Of a stretch of 6,409 bases of DNA, positions 1-4,953 are shown piece by piece. The DNA comes from CAZUEG01 sp043798775 (GTDB lineage: Bacteria; Patescibacteriota; Minisyncoccia; Minisyncoccales; GWA2-46-15), in contig JAZDOL010000014.1 in NCBI GenBank assembly GCA_043798775.1, positions 1 through 6,409 on the forward strand, given 5' to 3'. How positions within the stretch are numbered: position 1 is the stretch's first letter; each line of letters starts with the position of its first letter. Below the pieces are notes generated by a model. It saw only the letters and a program-made list of their open reading frames with translations, did not search any database and was not told where the DNA came from. Both the position numbers and the translations under genes were made by a program.

Positions 1-851
1 TTTAAATCAATAGCAATCTCTATTTTTCCTTTCCTTAATAACTCACCAACTATTTTACTGGCATCCAAAACAATTGGACCGGTAATTCCAAAATGGCTGA
101 AAAGCATTTCTCCAAAGTTTCGGTATTTAATCTTCCCTTCGCTTATAACTTGGATTTCTACGTTTTTAAGATTTAACCCCGCCAATTTTTTAGGCCAATC
201 TTCTTTGATATTAATTGGCGTTAGCGCCGGGCTTAACTCTGTTATCTGATGGCCGATATTCTTCAGCCATTCATATCCTTCGCCTGTCGATCCGGTTAAT
301 GGATATGATTTACCGCCAGTGGCTAAAATATAGCACTTTGCCGATAATTTTTTACCGTTTTTCAAACTAACAAAGGAAATTCGTTTTTCGTCCGTTTTTA
401 TTGATCCGACTGCCGAATTATATAGGATGGTGACACCGGATTTTTTTAAATAGCGCAATAATGTATTCAAAACATTATGCGAATTGTTAGTTTCCGGGAA
501 CACCCTTTGCCCACGCTCTATTTTTGTTTTAAGTCCACGCTTATTAAAAAATTCGATTGTTTCTTTATACCCAAACAAGGAAAACGGTGAAAATAGCCAA
601 TCGCCGTTTTTACCATAATGGGCAACCATTTTTTGAAGATTTAATTCCGCTTGAGCGATATTCGATCGTCCCTTGCCGGTCATCAATAATTTTACACCTA
701 GTTGGTCATTCTTTTCTAAAATGGCCACTCGCGCGCCTAACTCGCCAGCTCGGCCGGCGGCAATCATTCCTGCCGGTCCCCCGCCAATGACAATAACATC
801 ATAGTTACTGTCACGGTTTGAGTATTTAGGTTTATTATCTATTACCGTCAT
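1..851 (-). CDS. HI0933/BaiN-family FAD-dependent oxidoreductase, C-terminus cut by window edge
   Basis: I translated 283 codons from an ATG at 849-851; the frame is still open at base 1, so the C-terminus lies outside the window. The N-terminus carries a Rossmann dinucleotide-binding motif, DVIVIGGGPAG (residues 18-28), followed by EKN (46-48), where a glutamate typically contacts the FAD ribose. ATGG (177-180), TGSTGEGY (186-193) and FGEMLFSHFGITGP (246-259) are hallmarks of the HI0933-like family (PF03486), often annotated as aminoacetone oxidase-family or BaiN-like flavoproteins. The usual GGGRCN segment reads GKGRSN here (59-64). The family is cytoplasmic and its physiological substrate is mostly unknown; BaiN itself acts in bile-acid dehydroxylation, which should not be transferred to this protein. 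No Shine-Dalgarno sequence precedes the start. The gene lies 50 nt downstream of obg and seems to have its own extended -10 promoter. The family is secure and the specific reaction is not. Confidence 0.93.
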   Translation of the reverse strand, partial: MTVIDNKPKYSNRDSNYDVIVIGGGPAGMIAAGRAGELGARVAILEKNDQLGVKLLMTGKGRSNIAQAELNLQKMVAHYGKNGDWLFSPFSLFGYKETIEFFNKRGLKTKIERGQRVFPETNNSHNVLNTLLRYLKKSGVTILYNSAVGSIKTDEKRISFVSLKNGKKLSAKCYILATGGKSYPLTGSTGEGYEWLKNIGHQITELSPALTPINIKEDWPKKLAGLNLKNVEIQVISEGKIKYRNFGEMLFSHFGITGPIVLDASKIVGELLRKGKIEIAIDL

Positions 852-887
852 GCCGACTATTATTAATTTCAAATTAAAAATTCACAG

Positions 888-916
888 ATTATACCATGCT
901 ATCAATCATTTTCTTT
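888..916 (-). promoter_or_regulatory. Putative extended -10 promoter for the FAD oxidoreductase gene
   Basis: On the minus strand 888-893 reads TATAAT, preceded by TGG to give TGGTATAAT, a full match to the extended -10 form TGnTATAAT. The hexamer 17 bp upstream (911-916) reads AAAGAA, a poor -35, which extended -10 promoters tolerate. The predicted transcript start near 881 leaves about 30 nt before the ATG at 851. The -35 side overlaps the end of obg, so the flavoprotein gene may be transcribed both by read-through and from this site. Confidence 0.5.
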
Positions 917-1867
917 TTGTAACCCATTCAGTATATTCTTTACTTTATCGATGGAGTTATCGTCCAGTATCGATATTGCTATCACCTTTGGATTGCACTT
1001 TTTTAAAATTTTTAACTTATCTTTAATTTCTTTTTCCGACAGGTTGTCGCTCTTGGTTAAAAATAGATATTCTTGTTTTTCCCCAAGCGCCGGATGGAAA
1101 TCGGTTATCTCTTTACGAATTACTTGATAGTCCTTTTGCAGATCCATTGAATCGCCAGAAATACAGTGGAATAACACTTTCGTTCTTTCGATATGCTTTA
1201 AGAATTTGATTCCTAAACCCTTTCCCGACGAAGCGCCTTCAATAATTCCCGGGATATCGGCAAGAATTAATCCTTGATAGTCGCCCAGATTGGGTTCCAG
1301 CGTTGTAAACGCGTAATTGGCAACTTTTGATGACGCATTAGTTAAAGCGTTTAACAGGCTCGACTTACCGGCATTTGGAAGTCCGATTATCCCTACGTCG
1401 GCAATCAACCTTAACTCCAATTTTAGAATTCGATTTTCTCCGGTCTTTCCCTTTTCCGCAATTTTCGGGGTGGTATTTGTGGAAGATCTAAAAAAGAAAT
1501 TACCTCGCCCCTTCTGTCCGCCTTTAGCAATCAACATCGGTTGATTAACTTTCAATATTTCGACAAATTGGCCGGTCTCGGCATCGGTTATTGTTGTCCC
1601 AAGGGGAACTGTGATTGTTATATCTTTTCCGCAAGCGCCATCTTTGTTGTTTGATCCGCCATCCTTTCCGTCTTCCGCTTTCAAAACCTTACGGTAACGA
1701 TACCGATTAAGCGCAGTTATGTTATTAATGCCAACAATATATACGTTGCCTCCGTCGCCACCAATTCCTCCCACTGGCCCCATCTGCATCATATTTTTAT
1801 TAAAAGCAACTCGGCCATCGCCACCCTTGCCGGCATAAATTTTGATTACTACTTCGTCAACAATCAT
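902..1867 (-). CDS. obg: Obg-family GTPase (CgtA/ObgE), short form without OCT domain
   Basis: This 321-aa cytoplasmic GTPase belongs to the Obg/CgtA family, which binds the large ribosomal subunit and acts in 50S assembly and stress control. The glycine-rich Obg fold spans about residues 1-155 (MIVDEVVIKIYAGKGGDG at the start, GPVGGIGGDGG at 30-40, AKGGQKGRGN at 114-123). The G domain follows: P-loop GLPNAGKS (162-169), switch FTTLEPNLG (187-195), G3 DIPG (204-207) then IIEGAS, and G4 TKSD (271-274) where many homologues have NKxD. The chain ends soon after the G5 region, so the C-terminal OCT domain of many Obg proteins is absent, as is common in reduced genomes. The start matches the conserved N-terminus. 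It begins 4 nt after the Gmad2-GerMN stop, implying co-transcription and probably translational coupling. The stop is TGA. There is no good Shine-Dalgarno sequence; AAGGA lies too far upstream, inside the previous gene. Confidence 0.97.
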   Translation of the reverse strand: MIVDEVVIKIYAGKGGDGRVAFNKNMMQMGPVGGIGGDGGNVYIVGINNITALNRYRYRKVLKAEDGKDGGSNNKDGACGKDITITVPLGTTITDAETGQFVEILKVNQPMLIAKGGQKGRGNFFFRSSTNTTPKIAEKGKTGENRILKLELRLIADVGIIGLPNAGKSSLLNALTNASSKVANYAFTTLEPNLGDYQGLILADIPGIIEGASSGKGLGIKFLKHIERTKVLFHCISGDSMDLQKDYQVIRKEITDFHPALGEKQEYLFLTKSDNLSEKEIKDKLKILKKCNPKVIAISILDDNSIDKVKNILNGLQKEND

Positions 1868-1871
1868 AAAA

Positions 1872-2738
1872 TTATGGTTGCAATATTCCTTTCGTCTTGC
1901 CGTTAATAGAAATAACCACCCTTGTAATTGTTGTAAATTGTTTCAATGTTTCCGTAATCTGGCTAGTTATTGCCGTTACTCTGCACGAACCACTAACACC
2001 TTTCTCTATGGCGGTATCAAAGTCCACTTTTGCAACCCCCTTGTCAATTGTAATACTGTTTAATTTAGCGCCAATATTGATATTGGTATTGTAGCCGGCT
2101 TTCGTCTCTTCTTTTTGTGGCCCAGACAACAGTTCCATTAGTGCCGCTTTTGCTAGCCCTTCCGTTCTTTCTATCTGCCGTGTTACGGGAAATACTTTTT
2201 CGCAATTTATATCGGGATCAAGCTGGCTGTTAGAGAAATAAACCAAGACGTCAACTGTTTGTGATAGGTATGTCTTAAAGACAATTGGCACTTTAATGCT
2301 ATGGTTTTTTGTTTCTATTCCCGATGGGTTTTCGTTGCGAAAAATTAAAAAACCATCTTTACCAACCGGAATATTGTACTTTATTTCTGTTTCAAAATAC
2401 ACGGGAAATCGCATCCAATCTGTTGTCGCCGTTAGAACTGCTTCGCCGATCGTCTTTCCTTCGTTGTCGATTAATACCACACTACCAACTTGGCCCTCAA
2501 ATGCCGCCCATTCCCTATCATTTACATAACCGGTAATATTTATCGGTGAAGAAACAATTCCTCCGGTTAATGGCGATATGATGATTATTGATTTGGGTGG
2601 CAAGGGATACATACTCACAACCGACTGTCCGTTTAAAGACGATAAATTGGCTTCACTTAAAACAATAACTATTAATAAGAGCGATGCCAAAGATATTAGG
2701 GCAATTGACGCGGTAAATGGAATTTTTCTATTTATCAT
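1872..2738 (-). CDS. Membrane-anchored Gmad2 / GerMN domain protein
   Basis: This 288-aa protein has a short positive N-terminus and one hydrophobic segment (about 9-28), so it is probably a membrane-anchored extracytoplasmic protein. Residues about 52-154 look like the Gmad2 immunoglobulin-like domain (SPLTGGIVSSPINITGYV, FEGQVGSVVLIDNEG, WMRFPVYFE, NPSGIETKNHSIKVPIVF). Residues about 161-288 look like a GerMN domain, with VFPVTRQIERTEGLAKAALMELLSGP, the GVAKVDF strand and a terminal LQP. These domains were named from spore germination proteins, but they are widespread in non-sporulating bacteria, including CPR genomes, and the function here is unknown; envelope or cell-wall binding is an inference. 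Cys179 and Cys252 are the only cysteines, and both lie in the GerMN part outside the membrane, so they could form a disulfide. The gene starts 10 nt after the pseudouridine synthase stop and ends 4 nt before obg. No Shine-Dalgarno sequence is seen. Confidence 0.9.
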   Translation of the reverse strand: MINRKIPFTASIALISLASLLLIVIVLSEANLSSLNGQSVVSMYPLPPKSIIIISPLTGGIVSSPINITGYVNDREWAAFEGQVGSVVLIDNEGKTIGEAVLTATTDWMRFPVYFETEIKYNIPVGKDGFLIFRNENPSGIETKNHSIKVPIVFKTYLSQTVDVLVYFSNSQLDPDINCEKVFPVTRQIERTEGLAKAALMELLSGPQKEETKAGYNTNINIGAKLNSITIDKGVAKVDFDTAIEKGVSGSCRVTAITSQITETLKQFTTITRVVISINGKTKGILQP

Positions 2739-2748
2739 ATTATTTTTT

Positions 2749-3414
2749 TCACTTAATTAATTCATCCCACTCTTTTGGACACAATATACTTAAGGATACT
2801 GCCTCGCCGGTGGTTGCCGTGTTAAACCTTAATTCCGAGGCGATTAGGGCAATGCTTTTATCTTTTAACGGCGACGGGGCGCCATATTTTATGTCGCCAA
2901 CAATAGGACAACCGACATTTGCCAACTGGCTTCTGATTTGATGGGACTTCCCCGTTTTTAATAAAACTTTTAACAGAGAGTAGCTTTTATTTGTTTTTAC
3001 CGTTTCATAGCTCAATTCCACCGGTTCGCCTCCTTCGTCTTCTTTTACTATTTTCGATTTATTTATTACTTTGTCTTTTAAAATGTAATTATTCAAAGTT
3101 CCCCTTAATGGATTAGGTGACTTTAGCACTAGGCATTGATATGTTTTTCTAACGGTGCGATTTCTAAATTGCTCCGATAAACGGCTTGCTCCTTTTGATG
3201 TTTTACTGAAAAGAATAATTCCTTCTACGGGTCTATCAAGGCGGTGAAGCATTCCCACAAACACATTGCCCGGTTTATGGTATTTATTTTTCAGATAATC
3301 CCGCACTTCGTCAAGAAGATTTGGGTCGCCGGTCTTATCCCCTTGCGTCAAAACGCCCGCCGGTTTAAACACCGCGATTAAATGATTGTCTTCGTATAGA
3401 ATCTTTAATGACAT
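2749..3414 (-). CDS. RluA-family RNA pseudouridine synthase without S4 domain
   Basis: This 221-aa enzyme of the RluA/RluC/RluD family isomerises specific uridines in rRNA or tRNA to pseudouridine. The catalytic motif is HRLDRPVEG (57-65), with Asp60 the expected nucleophile. Other family marks are LYEDNHLIAVFKPAGVLTQG (6-25), the RKTYQCLV strand (89-96) and LLKTGKSHQIRSQL (151-164), which matches the conserved TGRxHQIR substrate-binding element. The chain starts directly with the catalytic domain, so the N-terminal S4 RNA-binding domain of RluC and RluD is absent; it resembles the small S4-less forms. The target uridine cannot be read from sequence. It is the first gene of a run with the Gmad2-GerMN gene and obg. 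A putative promoter lies just upstream, giving a leader of only about 13 nt and no Shine-Dalgarno sequence. The stop is TGA. Confidence 0.95.
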   Translation of the reverse strand: MSLKILYEDNHLIAVFKPAGVLTQGDKTGDPNLLDEVRDYLKNKYHKPGNVFVGMLHRLDRPVEGIILFSKTSKGASRLSEQFRNRTVRKTYQCLVLKSPNPLRGTLNNYILKDKVINKSKIVKEDEGGEPVELSYETVKTNKSYSLLKVLLKTGKSHQIRSQLANVGCPIVGDIKYGAPSPLKDKSIALIASELRFNTATTGEAVSLSILCPKEWDELIK

Positions 3415-3433
3415 ATAAATTCAACTAAATACT

Positions 3434-3462
3434 ATCATACCATCATTTCCATTTCATTTCAG
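3434..3462 (-). promoter_or_regulatory. Putative extended -10 promoter for the rluA-like/Gmad2-GerMN/obg run
   Basis: On the minus strand TATGAT (3434-3439) is preceded by TGG, giving TGGTATGAT, the same extended -10 layout as the promoter at 888-893. CTGAAA at 3457-3462 is a 4/6 match to the -35 consensus with a 17-bp spacer. A start near 3427 would leave a short leader of about 13 nt before the ATG at 3414. The site is divergent from the plus-strand unit that begins near 3490. Confidence 0.5.
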
Positions 3463-3464
3463 TA

Positions 3465-3495
3465 TTTACAAATTTATACTATTATGTCTTAATAT
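3465..3495 (+). promoter_or_regulatory. Possible plus-strand promoter for the structured island
   Basis: TTTACA (3465-3470) is a 5/6 match to the -35 consensus. The best -10 at a workable distance is TAATAT (3490-3495, 4/6) with a long 19-bp spacer. TATACT at 3475-3480 is a better -10, but its -35 (TTTCAT, 3452-3457) is weak. Either would start transcription just before or within the AAAGGAGG at 3501-3508. The region is very AT-rich, so chance matches are likely. Confidence 0.28.
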
Positions 3496-3512
3496 ATACG
3501 AAAGGAGGCCTA

Positions 3513-3665
3513 ATGGCCAATGATACCGAAACAAGGAAAACGCCCTCGGGGGGAACCCCGGGGCAAGTCGTCCGCGACCAGCAAAGTGCTAGTCGCCCGG
3601 GGGAGCACAAGGTAACTCCCCCACCCAAGGCCCCTTCGCCTTCTAATGGCGGTAAGGGGAAATAA
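3513..3665 (+). CDS. Possible 50-aa small protein, Pro/Gly/Lys-rich, overlapping the structured RNA
   Basis: The frame runs from ATG at 3513 to TAA at 3663-3665 and encodes a hydrophilic, disordered-looking peptide starting MANDTETRKT and ending PSNGGKGK. It has no hydrophobic segment and I recognise no family. In favour of translation, AAAGGAGG (3501-3508) lies 4 nt before the ATG, the only strong Shine-Dalgarno in the window, and the stop falls 7 nt before the terminator-like hairpin. Against it, a hand count gives about 63, 63 and 59 percent G+C at codon positions 1, 2 and 3, nearly flat, while neighbouring genes favour A/T at the third position. The frame also lies inside a chain of stable hairpins. 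An alternative frame from ATG at 3520 encodes 31 residues (stop 3616 or earlier) at 11-nt spacing. I treat this as a candidate only; a chance open frame in GC-rich structured RNA is quite possible. Confidence 0.33.
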   Translation: MANDTETRKTPSGGTPGQVVRDQQSASRPGEHKVTPPPKAPSPSNGGKGK

Positions 3666-3672
3666 TCCCGAG

Positions 3673-3704
3673 GAGCGTTGCTGTTATGGCAACGCTCTTT
3701 CTCG
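3673..3704 (+). terminator. Rho-independent terminator-like hairpin of the plus-strand unit
   Basis: GAGCGTTGC (3673-3681) pairs perfectly with GCAACGCTC (3689-3697) over 9 bp around a 7-nt loop, followed on the plus strand by TTTCTC and then more T-rich sequence to 3712. The T-tract is imperfect. On the minus strand the hairpin is followed by CTCGGGATT and no T-run, so it is oriented to end plus-strand transcription. It also faces the convergent rubrerythrin gene. Confidence 0.6.
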
Positions 3705-3753
3705 TTGCTTTTATGTATTATTTTTCGTCTATTAATTCCACGAACTTGGAAAA

Positions 3754-4323
3754 TTACCGAATCATTTTTAAGGCCATATAGTAACCCTGTGGTTTCTTGC
3801 ATAATGGGCATTTTTCGGGAGCGCTTTTTCCTTTGTGAATATATCCGCAATTCAGGCACTTCCATTCAATCTCTTCTTCGCTTTTATATAGCGATCCGTT
3901 TTCTAGACGATTGGCAAGAGTTGTATACCTTTCGGCATGTTTTTCTTCAACCTCGCCGATTTCTTTGAATAAATTGGCAGTCGTTGTCTCTCCTTCCTCC
4001 TCGGCGATTTTTTGAAACTCAGGGTACATTGTCCCAAATTCGAACATCTCTCCCGCGGCGGCGTTTCTTAGGTTGGTTAGGGTGTCACCAAGCGGATGAA
4101 TATCGTAGGTGTTGGTCATTTCTGCAATTTCTTTCAGTTCTTCCAGTTCTTCTTGAGCGTGCGCCTTTTCATTATCAGCCGTCTCTTCAAATACTTTAGC
4201 AATCCAAACCAATCCTTCTTTCGTCGCGATTTCCGCGTAATAGGTATATTTATTTCTTGCCATTGATTCGCCGGCAATCGCTTTTAATAAATTTTCGTGT
4301 GTTTTTTTCATATAATTATTCAT
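3754..4323 (-). CDS. Rubrerythrin (diiron four-helix domain plus rubredoxin domain)
   Basis: This 189-aa protein is a classic rubrerythrin, a cytoplasmic non-heme iron protein that reduces hydrogen peroxide in anaerobes and microaerophiles. The ferritin-like diiron domain (about 5-145) shows expected ligand positions: E19 in AGESMARNKYTYYA, E52-x-x-H55 in ETADNEKAHA, E92 and E95 in AAGEMFEF, and E126-x-x-H129 in EVEEKHAERY. The rubredoxin-like FeS4 domain (about 152-182) has C156-x2-C159-G and C172-x2-C175. Length and domain order are normal. ATG at 4321-4323 is the longest start; ATG at 4311 (residue 5, KKTHENLLKAI) is equally plausible, since the family usually begins near there. There is no Shine-Dalgarno sequence. 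It is separated by 134 nt from the gene upstream, appears to be transcribed alone, and converges on the plus-strand unit. Its own terminator is not clear; only a weak 5-bp hairpin (3736-3751) follows the stop. Confidence 0.97.
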   Translation of the reverse strand: MNNYMKKTHENLLKAIAGESMARNKYTYYAEIATKEGLVWIAKVFEETADNEKAHAQEELEELKEIAEMTNTYDIHPLGDTLTNLRNAAAGEMFEFGTMYPEFQKIAEEEGETTTANLFKEIGEVEEKHAERYTTLANRLENGSLYKSEEEIEWKCLNCGYIHKGKSAPEKCPLCKKPQGYYMALKMIR

Positions 4324-4337
4324 TACTAATATAATTT

Positions 4338-4366
4338 ATCTTAGCGACAAGTATATCAAATGTAAA
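4338..4366 (-). promoter_or_regulatory. Putative promoter of the rubrerythrin gene
   Basis: On the minus strand TTTACA (4361-4366, 5/6 match to -35) is followed after 17 bp by TAAGAT (4338-4343, 4/6 match to -10). The predicted start near 4331 leaves a leader of only about 8 nt to the ATG at 4323, or about 20 nt to the alternative ATG at 4311, which mildly favours the shorter protein. The matches are moderate and the region is AT-rich. Confidence 0.38.
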
Positions 4367-4393
4367 CTATGAAAATTTGTTTTACTTCACACA

Positions 4394-4435
4394 TCAACCC
4401 CGTGGGTTGAACTTACGGAACCTATAGGGTTAAAC
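4394..4435. repeat. Two tandem, similar inverted repeats upstream of rubrerythrin
   Basis: TCAACCC (4394-4400) and GGGTTGA (4404-4410) form a perfect 7-bp inverted repeat around CGT. A second element, AACCTATAGGGTT (4419-4431), is an imperfect inverted repeat around TATA. Aligned as 19-bp units 4394-4412 and 4417-4435, they share 12 bases (AACC, GGGTT and a terminal AAC) at a 23-bp offset. Neither is followed by a T-run on either strand, so they do not look like terminators of the 160-aa gene that ends at 4458. Lying 28-69 bp beyond the putative rubrerythrin -35, they could be tandem operators. No known regulator box is recognised. Confidence 0.5.
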
Positions 4436-4457
4436 AAAAGAATTGCGCGAAATAGGA

Positions 4458-4940
4458 CTATTTCTTTTCGCCGTAAAGCATCTGCAGTATTTTTTCCGCC
4501 AGATACAAGCTTTTAAAAACAAACCACTGATATTCGGTGCCAACCGCTTGCTTAACCCCGTCTTCATTAAAATAAATAAGTTTTGATGGCAACGATATCA
4601 CTCCTTCGCCGTTGGTGGACTGTAAAAATACATTCGGCGCTGGAATTAGGTTACCGATTTCATTTTTTGCTTCCCACGAGAGTAACGATGTGTCGCCGTT
4701 TTTCTTTTTAATTTCATCCTTCAGCATGTTAACCATCGCCTCTACTTCTTTAGTCATTTCTCTGGTTTCTAAAACCGTGACCCCTTCAGGCAATGGACTT
4801 TTTGTTTTTATATGGTTTAAAATCGCGATTATTTTTTTCTCTTTATCTAATTCTTTTTTCTTTGCCTCCTCGTCATTTTTTTGAGTGACACCGTCGACTT
4901 GATCTTTACTTACTTGGTCTTGTTGTTTTTCTTCTGCCAT
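4458..4940 (-). CDS. Unrecognised 160-aa soluble protein
   Basis: I do not recognise this protein. The first 37 residues are almost entirely charged or polar (MAEEKQQDQVSKDQ onward, many K, E, D and Q), suggesting a disordered or coiled-coil tail. A mixed domain follows (about 38-160) with helix-like stretches (TKEVEAMVNMLKDEIKKK, 63-80; SLYLAEKILQMLYGEK at the end) and a strand-rich middle (NVFLQSTNGEGVISLPSKLIYFN, 103-125). There is no signal peptide, membrane segment, cysteine or evident catalytic motif. The ATG at 4938-4940 lies 13 nt after the stop of the CruF-like gene, so the two are probably one transcript. No Shine-Dalgarno sequence is present. The stop is TAG. The unbroken frame, the spacing and the AT-biased codon use support a real gene; any function would be a guess. 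Confidence 0.82.
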   Translation of the reverse strand: MAEEKQQDQVSKDQVDGVTQKNDEEAKKKELDKEKKIIAILNHIKTKSPLPEGVTVLETREMTKEVEAMVNMLKDEIKKKNGDTSLLSWEAKNEIGNLIPAPNVFLQSTNGEGVISLPSKLIYFNEDGVKQAVGTEYQWFVFKSLYLAEKILQMLYGEKK

Positions 4941-4953
4941 AGATTTTATTAAC

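Larger units (their letters stand above)
3501..3704 (+). ncRNA. Candidate structured RNA: GC-rich chain of hairpins ending in a terminator
   Basis: This stretch is strikingly G+C-rich inside AT-rich flanks, a usual sign of structured RNA in AT-rich genomes. By hand I find consecutive, non-overlapping stems. First, 3544-3551 with 3556-3563: 8 pairs including one G-U, closing a GGAA tetraloop of the GNRA type. Second, 3574-3583 with 3587-3596: 9 pairs and one C-A mismatch, loop AAG. Third, 3599-3605 with 3616-3622: 7 G-C/A-T pairs. Fourth, 3631-3640 with 3648-3659: 10 pairs with a 2-nt bulge. Last, a terminator-like hairpin at 3673-3697. A small GGCC/GGCC stem (3507-3510 with 3515-3518) may form at the 5' end. 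The GNRA loop and the trailing T-rich stretch both fit the plus strand. I see no hallmark of tmRNA, RNase P RNA, SRP RNA or a riboswitch I know. The same bases hold a 50-codon frame, so this could be an mRNA, a dual-function RNA, or a palindromic intergenic repeat. Confidence 0.45.

Noticed and set aside
557..790. 77-codon plus-strand frame
   Set aside because: It lies wholly inside the minus-strand FAD oxidoreductase gene, which has clear family motifs; the plus-strand product shows none.
1317..2094. Several plus-strand frames of 65-75 codons
   Set aside because: They are antisense to obg and the Gmad2-GerMN gene and show no domain, ribosome binding site or codon pattern of their own.
3501..3704. 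tmRNA, SRP RNA or RNase P RNA identity for the structured island
   Set aside because: I looked for the expected conserved cores (tRNA-like ends with CCA, the GGAAGGAAGCA-type SRP loop, the GAGGAAAGTCC P4 strand) and did not find them.
3482..3865. 127-codon minus-strand open frame across the structured island and the end of rubrerythrin
   Set aside because: It overlaps the rubrerythrin gene in another frame and runs antisense through GC-rich hairpins; its PLPPLEGEGALGGG stretch is typical of spurious frames in palindromic repeats, and it has no recognisable domain.
3678..4199. Plus-strand frames antisense to rubrerythrin (71 and 96 codons)
   Set aside because: Rubrerythrin is certain from its diiron and rubredoxin ligands; the opposite frames are by-products of its codons.
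4394..4431. Inverted repeats as a terminator for the 160-aa gene
   Set aside because: On the minus strand neither hairpin is followed by a T-run, and they share a repeat unit, which fits operators or repeats better.
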